Of a DNA stretch of 64,000 bases, positions 38,308-48,726 are shown piece after piece. The stretch covers positions 62,001 through 126,000 of the forward strand of contig NZ_RCHI01000003.1 in the NCBI RefSeq assembly GCF_003664585.1, in the 5' to 3' direction. The stretch comes from Paenirhodobacter hankyongi. Lineage in GTDB: Bacteria; Pseudomonadota; Alphaproteobacteria; Rhodobacterales; Rhodobacteraceae. The notes below the pieces were generated by a model, which was not told the DNA's origin, did no database searches, and saw nothing but the letters and a program-made list of their open reading frames with translations. Position 1 is the stretch's first letter. Each line of letters starts with the position of its first letter. A program made the position numbers and the translations under genes.

Positions 38308-39453
38308 ATGGATTTCGCGCTGAGCGAGGAGCAGCAGGCCATCTTCGACATGGCCCTGGCTTTCGGGCAGGAGAACATCGCGCCCTTCGCCCGGGAGTGG
38401 GAGGCCGAAGGCACGATCCCGAAGACGCTCTGGCCGCAACTGGCCGAGCTCGGCCTTGGCGGGCTTTACGTCTCGGAAGACTACGGCGGCACCGGGCTCA
38501 GCCGGCTTGATGCGACGCTGGTCTTCGAGGCGCTGGCGATGGCCTGCCCGGCCGTGGGCTCGTTCCTCTCGATCCACAACATGTGCGGCGGGATGATCGA
38601 CAAGTTCGGCTCCCCCGAGACGAAGGAACGCTGGCTGCCCGGTCTGTGCAGCATGGAGACGATCTTCTCCTATTGCCTGACCGAGCCCGGTTCGGGCTCG
38701 GATGCGGCGGCACTGCGCACCCGCGCCGAGCGCGTCGCGGGCGGCTGGAAGCTAAACGGCACCAAGGCCTTCATCTCGGGCGGCAGCTATTCCGACGCCT
38801 ATCTGACGATGGTGCGCAGCGGTGGCGACGGGCCGAAGGGCATCTCCTGCATGGTGATCGAGGCGGGCACGCCGGGCCTCAGCTTCGGCGCGCTCGAGGA
38901 CAAGATGGGCTGGCGCGCGCAGCCGACCGCGCAGGTGCAATTCGACGATTGCGTGATCCCGGCCGAAAATCTGGTCGGCGAGGAGGGCCGCGGCTTTGCC
39001 TATGCCATGGCCGGGCTTGACGGCGGGCGGCTCAATATCGCTGCCTCGGCGCTTGGCGGGGCGCAGGCGGCCTTCGACGCGACGCTGACCTACATGGGCG
39101 AGCGCAAGGCCTTCGGCCGCACGCTCGACGGCTTCCAGGCGCTGCAATTCCGTCTGGCCGAGATGGAGGTGAAGCTGCAATCCGCCCGCACCTTCCTGCG
39201 CCAGGCCGCCTGGAAGCTTGATACCGGCGCTCCGGACGCCACGAAATTCTGCGCCATGGCAAAGCTTTACGTCACCGACGCCGCGTTCGAGGTGGCCAAC
39301 CAGTGCCTGCAGCTGCATGGTGGCTATGGCTACCTTGCCGATTACGGCATCGAGAAGATCGTGCGCGACCTGCGCGTGCACCAGATCCTCGAGGGGACCA
39401 ACGAAATCATGCGGCTGATCGTCAGCCGCGCTGTGCTGGCGGAGCGGGACTGA
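38308..39453 (+). CDS. Acyl-CoA dehydrogenase, probably isobutyryl-CoA dehydrogenase
   Basis: FAD enzyme oxidising acyl-CoA to enoyl-CoA. The 381-residue protein has the family pattern: FALSEEQQAIFDMA at the N-terminus, CLTEPGSGSDAAAL for FAD/substrate binding, FGRTLDGFQALQF and the C-terminal LEGTNEIMRL with the catalytic-base Glu region. Operon position between mmsA and the 3-hydroxyisobutyryl-CoA hydrolase points to isobutyryl-CoA. The stop overlaps the next start by one base. GGGAGGAAA precedes the ATG. Confidence 0.88.
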   Translation: MDFALSEEQQAIFDMALAFGQENIAPFAREWEAEGTIPKTLWPQLAELGLGGLYVSEDYGGTGLSRLDATLVFEALAMACPAVGSFLSIHNMCGGMIDKFGSPETKERWLPGLCSMETIFSYCLTEPGSGSDAAALRTRAERVAGGWKLNGTKAFISGGSYSDAYLTMVRSGGDGPKGISCMVIEAGTPGLSFGALEDKMGWRAQPTAQVQFDDCVIPAENLVGEEGRGFAYAMAGLDGGRLNIAASALGGAQAAFDATLTYMGERKAFGRTLDGFQALQFRLAEMEVKLQSARTFLRQAAWKLDTGAPDATKFCAMAKLYVTDAAFEVANQCLQLHGGYGYLADYGIEKIVRDLRVHQILEGTNEIMRLIVSRAVLAERD

Positions 39454-40502
39454 TGACCGACGAGGCGACGATGATCGTGCGCAAGGAGGGCCGCGCGGGG
39501 CGGCTCACCTTCAACCGGCCGAAGGCGCTCAACGCGCTTGATGCCGAGATGGCCGAGGCGATCGACGCGGCGCTGGCCGCGTGGCGCGACGACCCCGAGG
39601 TTGCGGTGGTGGTGATTGACGCCGTGGGCGAGCGCGCCTTCTGCGCCGGTGGCGACATCGCCAAGATCTATCACCAGGGCCGCGCCGGCGATTTCACCAC
39701 CGGCCCGCGCTTCTGGCGCGAGGAATACCGGATGAACGCCCGGCTCGCGGAATATGGCAAGCCCGTCGTCTCCTTCATGCAGGGCTTCGTGATGGGCGGC
39801 GGCGTCGGCGTCGGCGGCCACGCGCATCACCGGGTGGTGGGCGACACGACGCAGATCGCCATGCCCGAAACCGGCATCGGCCTGATCCCCGACGTCGGCG
39901 GCACGCTCTTGCTGGCGCAGGCGCCGGGGCGCGTCGGCGAATACCTGGGCGTCACCGGCAGCCGGATCGGCGCGGCCGATGCGATCTATGCGGGCTTTGC
40001 CGATCTCTACCTGCCCGAGGCGGAGTGGGAGGCGGTGAAGGCGCAGCTGATCGCGACCGGCGACCCGTCGGTGCTGCCGAAAGGCCGCGTCCCGGCCACG
40101 AAGGGGCGGCTTGCCGATCTCCGGCCGCAGATCGAGGCCACCTTCGGCGGGCGCGACATCCACGAGATCGTCGCCGCGCTCGAGGCCTCGGGCACGCATT
40201 TCGCCACCGAGACGCTGGCCATCCTGCGCCGCAACTCGGCGCTGTCCGAGGAGGCGACGTTGCGCCTCGTGCGGATGACCCGCGCCACCCCCACCATCCG
40301 CGACGCCCTGTCGAACGAGTTCCGCTTCACCCTGCGCGCGGTCGAGAAGGCCGATTTCCTCGAGGGCGTGCGGGCGCAGATCATCGACAAGGATCGCAGC
40401 CCGACCTGGAAATACAGCCTCGAGACCCTGCCGATGGCCGAGGTCGCGGCGCTGCTCGAACCGCTGCCGCGGGACTGGGAGATCGCCTTCGAAACTGCTT
40501 GA
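39453..40502 (+). CDS. 3-hydroxyisobutyryl-CoA hydrolase (enoyl-CoA hydratase/isomerase family)
   Basis: A 349-residue crotonase-fold enzyme, longer than simple hydratases and typical of HIBYL-CoA hydrolases. It shows LNALDAEMAEAI, the oxyanion-hole CAGGDIAKIY, MGGGVGVGGHAHHRV and the catalytic MPETGIGLIPDVGG. It frees 3-hydroxyisobutyrate from CoA, the substrate for the next gene product. TGATG overlap with the dehydrogenase supports co-translation. Confidence 0.9.
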   Translation: MTDEATMIVRKEGRAGRLTFNRPKALNALDAEMAEAIDAALAAWRDDPEVAVVVIDAVGERAFCAGGDIAKIYHQGRAGDFTTGPRFWREEYRMNARLAEYGKPVVSFMQGFVMGGGVGVGGHAHHRVVGDTTQIAMPETGIGLIPDVGGTLLLAQAPGRVGEYLGVTGSRIGAADAIYAGFADLYLPEAEWEAVKAQLIATGDPSVLPKGRVPATKGRLADLRPQIEATFGGRDIHEIVAALEASGTHFATETLAILRRNSALSEEATLRLVRMTRATPTIRDALSNEFRFTLRAVEKADFLEGVRAQIIDKDRSPTWKYSLETLPMAEVAALLEPLPRDWEIAFETA

Positions 40503-40532
40503 AGGTTGCGGCACAACACATTGGGAGGAAAC

Positions 40533-41405
40533 ATGAAGATCGGTTTCATCGGACTTGGGAACATGGGCGGGCCGATGGCCGCCAACCTGGTCAAGGCGGG
40601 GCATGAGGTGACGGGCTTCGACCTCAGCGCACCGATGCCGGCGGGGGTGGCGAAGGCCGCCTCGGCCGCGGCGGCGGCGCAGGGCGCCGAGGTCGTTTTC
40701 ACCATGCTGCCCAATGGCGCGATCCTGCGCGCCGTGGCGGTCGAGGTGATCCCGGCGATGCCGAAGGGCGCGGTGCTGTGCGACTGCTCGACCGTCGATG
40801 TCGAAAGCGCGCGCGCGGTGGCCGAGCAGGCAGTGGCGGCAGGCCTTGCGGCGCTTGATGCGCCCGTTTCGGGCGGCGTCGGCGGGGCGACGGCGGGCAC
40901 GCTGACCTTCATGGTCGGCGGACCGGACGCGGCCTTCGCCACGGTGCAGCCGCTGTTCGACATCATGGGCCAGAAGGCGGTGCATTGCGGTGCCGCGGGC
41001 GCCGGTCAGGCAGCGAAGATCTGCAACAACATGATCCTCGGCGTCACCATGATCGCCACCTGCGAGGCCTTTGCGCTCGCCGACAAGCTCGGCCTCGACC
41101 GGCAGAAGATGTTCGACGTGGTCTCGACCTCCTCGGGCTACAGCTGGACGATGAACGCCTATTGCCCGGCCCCGGGCGTCGGCCCCACCTCGCCCGCCGA
41201 CAACGACTACAAGCCCGGCTTCGCGGCCGAGCTGATGCTCAAGGACCTGCGGCTGAGCCAGCAGGCGGCCGAGGCAGCGGATGCCGACACCCCGATGGGG
41301 CAGCTGGCGGCGGCGCTCTACACCACCTTCGTCGAGGCCGAGGATGGCCGCGGCAAGGACTTCTCGGCGATGCTGCCGCGGCTTGCGGCGCGTCATCGCG
41401 GCTGA
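40533..41405 (+). CDS. mmsB: 3-hydroxyisobutyrate dehydrogenase
   Basis: NAD-dependent enzyme producing methylmalonate semialdehyde, the MmsA substrate. The 290-residue protein starts IGFIGLGNMGGPMAANL (Rossmann), has DAPVSGGVGGATAGTL and the catalytic Lys in KICNNMILG. The ATG at 40533 has GGGAGGAA six bases upstream. It closes the valine operon and is followed by a good terminator. Confidence 0.94.
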   Translation: MKIGFIGLGNMGGPMAANLVKAGHEVTGFDLSAPMPAGVAKAASAAAAAQGAEVVFTMLPNGAILRAVAVEVIPAMPKGAVLCDCSTVDVESARAVAEQAVAAGLAALDAPVSGGVGGATAGTLTFMVGGPDAAFATVQPLFDIMGQKAVHCGAAGAGQAAKICNNMILGVTMIATCEAFALADKLGLDRQKMFDVVSTSSGYSWTMNAYCPAPGVGPTSPADNDYKPGFAAELMLKDLRLSQQAAEAADADTPMGQLAAALYTTFVEAEDGRGKDFSAMLPRLAARHRG

Positions 41406-41417
41406 GGGCGAAAAATC

Positions 41418-41457
41418 CGGCCGGGGGTGCGACGGAATGTCCTCCCCCGGTCGTTTT
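41418..41457 (+). terminator. Rho-independent terminator of the valine operon
   Basis: CCGGGGG (41421-41427) and CCCCCGG (41444-41450), extended to about ten pairs by CGG/TCG, are followed by TTTTCTTTC. It lies 12 bases past the mmsB stop. Confidence 0.7.
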
Positions 41458-41492
41458 CTTTCATGATCACCGTCATGAGGGAGAGCAGTTTC

Positions 41493-41960
41493 ATGCAGAT
41501 CACCACGCGCAAGACCGTCCTGGCCGCCTTGATGGCAAGCCTTGCCGTCAGTCTGGCCGCGCCGATGGCCGCGGCCCAGGGCACGCACTCCGCCTGCGTG
41601 CTGCTGCCTGACGGCATGCGCAAATGCGACGGTCCGCCGGCGCAAAAGACGCAGTCGCAAAAGGCCCAGCCGTCGCAGAAGTCACAGCCGGCCCAGAAGG
41701 CCACGGGCCAGAAGATCGCGAGCCCGGCAAAATCCGCGACCCCGGCAAAGTCGACACCGCAGAAGGTGCCCGCACCGCATGTGGGTGATTCCGCCCGCAA
41801 GGGCGCCCTCTTCCAGCAGGCGAAGAACAGCCGCCTGCCCGCACCGCCCGCGCATCAGCACTACCGCGTCGTCGACAACACTGTCGTGCGGGTCGACGAC
41901 AGCACGCTGAAGGTGGTGGCCGTCGTCGGGCTGCTCAGCACCATCCTGAATTCGAACTGA
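41493..41960 (+). CDS. Secreted small protein with RcnB-like C-terminus (copy 1)
   Basis: A 155-residue exported protein. The signal peptide (VLAALMASLAVSLAAPMAAA) is followed by a Gln/Lys/Pro/Ala low-complexity stretch (residues about 45-100, with repeated AQK/SQK units) and a C-terminal beta-like motif, YRVVDNTVVRVDDSTLKVVA, ending GLLSTILN. That motif recurs in the two proteins at 43147 and 43529, and resembles RcnB-type periplasmic proteins. The ATG at 41493 has AGGGAGAG upstream. Its function is unknown. Confidence 0.65.
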   Translation: MQITTRKTVLAALMASLAVSLAAPMAAAQGTHSACVLLPDGMRKCDGPPAQKTQSQKAQPSQKSQPAQKATGQKIASPAKSATPAKSTPQKVPAPHVGDSARKGALFQQAKNSRLPAPPAHQHYRVVDNTVVRVDDSTLKVVAVVGLLSTILNSN

Positions 41961-41981
41961 ACGACCGTCACTCACGGCCGG

Positions 41982-42013
41982 AACGGGGCGGCCGCGGCCG
42001 CCCCGTTCTCTTG
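41982..42013 (+). terminator. Terminator after the RcnB-like gene 1
   Basis: GAACGGGGCGGCC (41982-41994) and GGCCGCCCCGTTC (41997-42009) form a perfect 13-base-pair stem with a two-base gap, followed by TCTT. Confidence 0.6.
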
Positions 42014-42056
42014 CGCGCCGCTTGCACCCCCGCGCCCGGCAGGCCAGAACCGGTGC

Positions 42057-42713
42057 ATGAGCGACTGGATCCCCGACACCCCCGCCCTTTCCGGCCTCGA
42101 GCCCGCCGCTCGCGCCGCCCTTTCCGCGCTGGCGCCCGTCACCGTGCCGCGCGGTGCGGTGCTGTTTCGCCCGGGCGAGGCGGTCGCGGGCTTTGCCCTC
42201 GTGCTCTCGGGCCGGATCGAGGTGTTCCTCACCGGCGCGAACGGCCGCGAGCTGCTGCTCTACGCCGTCGAGCCGGGCCAGAGCTGCGTGCAGACGACGC
42301 TCGGCCTGCTGGGCGAGGCCGCCTATTCGGGCGAGGCCGTCACCGCGCGTGACACCCGGCTGGTGATGGTGCCGCGGGCGCTTTTCCTGCAACTGATGGA
42401 CAGCTCGCCGGGGTTTCGGCGCATGGTCTTTGCCGCCTTCGCCGAACGGATGGAGGGGATGATCCGGCTGATGGAGCGGGTCTCCTTCCAGTCGGTCGAT
42501 TGCCGGCTGGCGGCCTTCCTGACGGCACAGGCGCAGGGCGGCAGCCTTGCGGCGACACAACAGGAGATTGCCAGCCAGATCGGCTCGGCGCGCGAGGTGG
42601 TGTCGCGCCGGCTCGAAAGCTTCGAGCGGCGGGGATGGGTGCGGCGTGGCCGCGGCCGGGTCGAGATCACCGATGCCGCGGCGCTTGCCCGCCTTGCCCT
42701 CGCCGAGGCCTGA
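42057..42713 (+). CDS. Crp/Fnr-family transcriptional regulator
   Basis: A 218-residue regulator with an N-terminal cyclic-nucleotide-binding-like barrel (GAVLFRPGEAVAGFALVLSGRIEVF) and a C-terminal winged helix (TQQEIASQIGSAREVVSRRLESF). No N-terminal Cys cluster is present, so it is not an oxygen-sensing FNR. The recognition helix has Arg-Glu followed by Ser-Arg (REVVSR): CRP-like first half, FNR-like second half, which suits GTGA-type half sites. It precedes a DUF2892 gene whose promoter carries such a site. Confidence 0.85.
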   Translation: MSDWIPDTPALSGLEPAARAALSALAPVTVPRGAVLFRPGEAVAGFALVLSGRIEVFLTGANGRELLLYAVEPGQSCVQTTLGLLGEAAYSGEAVTARDTRLVMVPRALFLQLMDSSPGFRRMVFAAFAERMEGMIRLMERVSFQSVDCRLAAFLTAQAQGGSLAATQQEIASQIGSAREVVSRRLESFERRGWVRRGRGRVEITDAAALARLALAEA

Positions 42714-42745
42714 AGACCGGCGGCGGAGCTTTTCGCAACCGCAGC

Positions 42746-42786
42746 GTGATCTGGTCACAGACAGGACGCGCCGGCTGCGCTACCCT
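42746..42786 (+). promoter_or_regulatory. Crp/Fnr-type site and -10 upstream of the DUF2892 gene
   Basis: GTGA-TCTGG-TCAC (42746-42758) is a dyad with GTGA arms, one base tighter than a CRP site. A -10-like TACCCT is at 42781-42786. If transcription starts near 42793 the dyad is centred at about -41, the class II activator position. The regulator encoded just upstream is the obvious candidate. Confidence 0.45.
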
Positions 42787-42829
42787 GTGCGCATCGGGCC
42801 AAAGCGGCCCCTGGCAAAGGAGCTTGACC

Positions 42830-43033
42830 ATGTTCAAGAAGAACGAAGGAACCGTGGACCGCGTGGCGCGCATCGTCGTGGGGCTGGTGCTGATCGGCAT
42901 CTACCTGGCCAACCCGGCCGGCGCCTGGAACTGGCTTGGCCTGATCGGGATCATCCCGCTGGTGACCGGGCTGCTCGGCACCTGCCCGCTCTATTCGATC
43001 CTCGGCATCAACACCTGCCCGATGAAGAAGTGA
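42830..43033 (+). CDS. DUF2892 (YgaP-type) small membrane protein
   Basis: A 67-residue protein with two membrane segments: VDRVARIVVGLVLIGIYLAN and GLIGIIPLVTGLLGTCPLY. It keeps the family ending CPLYSILGINTC. In some proteins this unit is fused to a rhodanese domain (YgaP), so sulfur-related roles are often proposed. AAAGGAG precedes the ATG by nine bases. It is followed by a long GC hairpin. Confidence 0.85.
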   Translation: MFKKNEGTVDRVARIVVGLVLIGIYLANPAGAWNWLGLIGIIPLVTGLLGTCPLYSILGINTCPMKK

Positions 43034-43038
43034 CCCCT

Positions 43039-43083
43039 CGGCCCCGGGGCCTTCGGCGCCTTGCCGCCGATGCCCCGGGGCCG
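43039..43083 (+). terminator. Long hairpin after the DUF2892 gene
   Basis: CGGCCCCGGGGC (43039-43050) and GCCCCGGGGCCG (43072-43083) pair perfectly over 12 bases; the 21-base loop holds a smaller CGGC/GCCG stem. There is no U-run. Confidence 0.5.
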
Positions 43084-43146
43084 CTGCAGTTCGGGGGAAC
43101 ACGGCGCCGGGTTTCGGGTTATCTCCTGCGCAGAAGGAGATACGAC

Positions 43147-43527
43147 ATGAGTCTTGCAAAGATCATCCCCGCGCTCGGCCTTGCGCTGAGCACTGTGATC
43201 GTCCCGGTGGCCGGCTTTGCCGGCAATGGCCACGGCCATGACGAGGGCCGCGGCCACGATCGCCGCACGGTGATCTATGCCGAGGCACCGGGCTGCCCGC
43301 CCGGCCTCGCGAAGAAGCACAACGGCTGCATGCCGCCCGGCCAGGCAAAGAAATGGCAGCGCGGCGAGCGGATCCGCGGCGATTACATCGTCATCCGCGA
43401 CCCCGACCGCTATCGCCTCGACCGACGCTATACCTACTGGCGCAGCGGCGATTACGTCTATCGGGTCGAACCGCAGACCGGCAAGGTGCTGAACCTGATC
43501 GGCGCGGTCTCGGCGCTGCTGAACTGA
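43147..43527 (+). CDS. Secreted small protein with RcnB-like C-terminus (copy 2)
   Basis: A 126-residue exported protein with a signal peptide (ALGLALSTVIVPVAGFAG), a His-rich segment right after cleavage (NGHGHDEGRGHDRR) and PPGLAKKHNGCMPPGQAKK. The C-terminal YTYWRSGDYVYRVEPQTGKV then GAVSALLN matches the motif of copies 1 and 3. The His cluster could bind Ni, Co or Cu. AAGGAGAT precedes the ATG. It ends one base before the next gene's start codon region and is probably co-translated with it. Confidence 0.7.
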   Translation: MSLAKIIPALGLALSTVIVPVAGFAGNGHGHDEGRGHDRRTVIYAEAPGCPPGLAKKHNGCMPPGQAKKWQRGERIRGDYIVIRDPDRYRLDRRYTYWRSGDYVYRVEPQTGKVLNLIGAVSALLN

Positions 43528-43528
43528 G

Positions 43529-43891
43529 ATGACGGGCCCGGCGCGCGCCCTGCCCCTGTTGCTCGTCGCGGCACTGACCGCGGCGGGCGCAGGGGCAGAG
43601 GTGGCGCCGCTGCCCGAAGGCGCCTCGGCCTGCAAGGTGATGCAGGCCTCGGGCGTGACCTTCTGCAAGTTCGGCAACCGCTGGATCGCCACCACGGCCC
43701 GCGCGCCCGATCTTGCCGTCGGCGACCCCTTCCCGATCTACGAACAGTCGATGCTGATGGATCTCGACCGCTACGGCCTGCCGCCGGTCGACGGGCCGTG
43801 GCGCTATTACCGGCGCGACGGGGTGATCTACAAGGTCTCGGCGCGCGACGGCCGGGTGATCGAGATCCTCGGCCGCCGCACCAGCCGCTGA
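43529..43891 (+). CDS. Secreted small protein with RcnB-like C-terminus (copy 3)
   Basis: A 120-residue exported protein. The signal peptide (LPLLLVAALTAAGAGA) precedes a domain with two Cys (ASACKVMQ, VTFCKFG) that could pair, then WRYYRRDGVIYKVSARDGRV at the C-terminus, aligning with the motif of copies 1 and 2. Its ATG is one base after the preceding stop. Its end is three bases from the convergent uvrA stop. Its function is unknown. Confidence 0.65.
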   Translation: MTGPARALPLLLVAALTAAGAGAEVAPLPEGASACKVMQASGVTFCKFGNRWIATTARAPDLAVGDPFPIYEQSMLMDLDRYGLPPVDGPWRYYRRDGVIYKVSARDGRVIEILGRRTSR

Positions 43892-43894
43892 GCC

Positions 43895-46768
<2,874 letters not shown>

Positions 46769-46792
46769 GACCGCCCCCGTTACCACGCCCCC

Positions 46793-46821
46793 TAGATAGG
46801 GTATGGCGCGGGAGTCTCCAA
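46793..46821 (-). promoter_or_regulatory. Sigma-70 promoter of uvrA
   Basis: On the minus strand TTGGAG (46821-46816) and TATCTA (46798-46793) are 17 bases apart, giving a start near 46786 and a leader of under 20 bases. Confidence 0.5.
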
Positions 46822-46832
46822 TCGAAATATGA

Positions 46833-46847
46833 GAACGGAAGCGGAAC
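46833..46847 (-). promoter_or_regulatory. LexA (SOS) box of uvrA
   Basis: GAAC-N7-GAAC on the plus strand, i.e. GTTC-N7-GTTC read toward uvrA, is an exact alphaproteobacterial LexA site. It lies 65 bases upstream of the uvrA start and 11 bases above the proposed -35. Confidence 0.75.
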
Positions 46848-47033
46848 AATCGGCCGCAGATCGCCGGTGCGGCCCGAATTTCGGGCAGCGAGGCCGGGGC
46901 CGGCGTCACTCATTCGCTTTCGTGAATGCATTTTTCGCCGCGACGCCGCATCCGGTCTTGATCTGACACGGCGATCTGCCACATCAGAAGGCGACGCGGC
47001 CCACGGGGGGCTGCCCTGAACAGGAATGACGGC

Positions 47034-47408
47034 ATGTTCAACTTTCTTCGCCCCGGCGGCGGCGGCGCGCAGGTGCAACGCATCAACCCGAAGGACGCGG
47101 TGGCCAAGGCCGCCAAGGGCGAGATCACGCTGATCGACGTGCGCGACATGAACGAGCTGCGCGCCTCGGGCAAGGCGAAGGGCGCGCTGCATGTGCCGCT
47201 GAGCGTGGTCAAGATGAAATGCGATCCGTCGAGCCCCGAATGCCTGAAGGCGCTGTCGGTCGAGAAGCCGGTGGTGGTCTACTGTGCCTCGGGCGCGCGC
47301 TCGCAGGCGGCGGGGCAGATGCTTGCCCAGATGGGCTATCAGCAGGTGTTCAACCTCGGCGGGCTCTACGACTGGCACGCCGCGGGCGGCCCGATCGAGC
47401 GCGTCTGA
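47034..47408 (+). CDS. Rhodanese-like sulfurtransferase (active-site Cys present)
   Basis: A 124-residue single-domain rhodanese. ITLIDVRDMNELRASGKAKG, then the active loop VVYCASGARS with Cys and Arg in place, and GLYDWHAAGGPIE at the end. It may start with a short hydrophobic/glycine-rich N-terminus (MFNFLRPGGGG) rather than a signal peptide. It contrasts with the dead rhodanese at 1582. It has its own spacer upstream and a shared terminator downstream. Confidence 0.88.
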   Translation: MFNFLRPGGGGAQVQRINPKDAVAKAAKGEITLIDVRDMNELRASGKAKGALHVPLSVVKMKCDPSSPECLKALSVEKPVVVYCASGARSQAAGQMLAQMGYQQVFNLGGLYDWHAAGGPIERV

Positions 47409-47428
47409 GGGGCAGCGCACGGCCGTTG

Positions 47429-47454
47429 AAAAGGGGCGCGCCGCGCCCCTTTTT
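47429..47454. terminator. Bidirectional terminator between the rhodanese and MFS genes
   Basis: AAAAGGGGCGC (47429-47439) and GCGCCCCTTTT (47443-47453) form an 11-base-pair stem with a three-base loop, T-rich on one strand and A-rich on the other, so it can serve both convergent genes. Confidence 0.75.
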
Positions 47455-47465
47455 CATGCCCGCGG

Positions 47466-48623
47466 TCAGGCCCGCGCGCGGCGGCGCGACAGCCACAGGT
47501 GCATCGCGATGCCGCCAAGGCACAGGGGCAACGAAAAGGCCGCGATCGCCTGCGGCCCCATCGCTGCGGTCAGGGCAAGCAGCAGCGGCGTGCCGAGCGT
47601 GGTGCCGACATTGCCCAGCTGTGCGATCGCGCCCGCCGCCTGCGCCCGGCTGGCGGGGGTGTCGTTGAGCTCGGGGATCGCGGCAAAGCTTGCGCCCTGC
47701 ACGAAGCCGAGCCCCGCCGAGAGCAGGAAGGCGGCGCCGACCTGCGCCACGCCCGAGGTGACGGCCCATCCCGCCGCGGCCAGCGCGCCGACGGCAAAGC
47801 CGATCTGGGCGGTGCGCACCGCGCCGATGCGGCGGGTGAACTGCACGCCGAGGCCCAGCGAGCTGGCGATCGACAGGAGCGGCATCACCGCCGCGGTCAG
47901 CCCGCGCAGCCGCGGCTCGACCAGACCCGGCACCAGCGTCAGCGCCGCGACGAAGATCATCGTGTAGAAGACGAAGCCGAGCGCCGGGGCGGCGATGCGC
48001 GGGCTGGCATAGATCGCCAGATGGTCGCGCAGCACCGTGCCCGGCTGAAGTGGCGGCGCCGGCAGGATCGTCTCGCGCGGCAGCACGACGGCCAGCAGCG
48101 CCGCCGCGACCAGCATCAGCCCCGCATGCACCGCCCAGAGCGCCGAGGCCCCATGCGCCTGCGCGAAGGGCAGCCCGAAGAAGGCCGTCACCGCGAAGGC
48201 AAGGCCGAAGAAGGTCGACCACAGCGTCATCGCCGCGGCCTGATCGCGCGGCGCGGCGGCGCCCGCAATCAGCACCGGCCCGGCCACGACAATGGCGAGA
48301 TGGGCAAAGCCCTCGGCCACGCGCGAGGCGATCATCAGGCCAAGCGGCAGGCCAAGGCATTGCAGCGCCGAGAGCCCCGCCCCCGCCACCAGCGCGCCGA
48401 TGATGATCCGCCGCGCGCCGGCGCGGGCCACGATCAGCCCCGCCGTGGTGCCGAAGACGATCCCCACCGCCCCGACGACCGAGACCACCAGCCCAAGCCG
48501 CGTGCCGGCCTCGGGCCAGATCGCCGCAAGCTCCTGAAAGATCACGCCCACTTTCGAGAACTGGCCCGCGGCGCAGAGCCCCGCGAACCACAGCGCGAAA
48601 ATCGCGCCCCACCGCGTCTGCAT
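47466..48623 (-). CDS. MFS transporter
   Basis: A 385-residue major facilitator protein with about 12 hydrophobic segments, starting MQTRWGAIFALWFAGLCAAG. The loop RVAEGFAHLAIVVAGPVLIAGAA is of MFS type. The substrate is unknown; cyanate/nitrate-type MFS permeases look broadly similar. The ATG at 48623 is followed at once by the first helix, and in-frame sequence upstream overlaps a hairpin. Confidence 0.8.
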   Translation of the reverse strand: MQTRWGAIFALWFAGLCAAGQFSKVGVIFQELAAIWPEAGTRLGLVVSVVGAVGIVFGTTAGLIVARAGARRIIIGALVAGAGLSALQCLGLPLGLMIASRVAEGFAHLAIVVAGPVLIAGAAAPRDQAAAMTLWSTFFGLAFAVTAFFGLPFAQAHGASALWAVHAGLMLVAAALLAVVLPRETILPAPPLQPGTVLRDHLAIYASPRIAAPALGFVFYTMIFVAALTLVPGLVEPRLRGLTAAVMPLLSIASSLGLGVQFTRRIGAVRTAQIGFAVGALAAAGWAVTSGVAQVGAAFLLSAGLGFVQGASFAAIPELNDTPASRAQAAGAIAQLGNVGTTLGTPLLLALTAAMGPQAIAAFSLPLCLGGIAMHLWLSRRRARA

Positions 48624-48645
48624 CCTGCACCGCTCCGTCAAATGA

Positions 48646-48667
48646 AAGGGGCCCCTGCGGGCCCCTT
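48646..48667 (-). terminator. Hairpin terminator after lpdA
   Basis: AAGGGGCCC (48646-48654) and GGGCCCCTT (48659-48667) form a nine-base-pair stem with loop CTGC. Read on the minus strand it is followed by TCATTT, a weak U-tract, 59 bases past the lpdA stop. Confidence 0.5.
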
Positions 48668-48726
48668 GCGAACCTGTGCCGCGGCGCGACACGAGGTCAA
48701 GAGAATTCAGACCAGACGGTCAGAAA

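Noticed and set aside
46911-46928. CATTC-N8-GAATG dyad upstream of the active rhodanese gene
   Set aside because: Five-base arms with a long spacer are expected by chance; no promoter alignment supports it.
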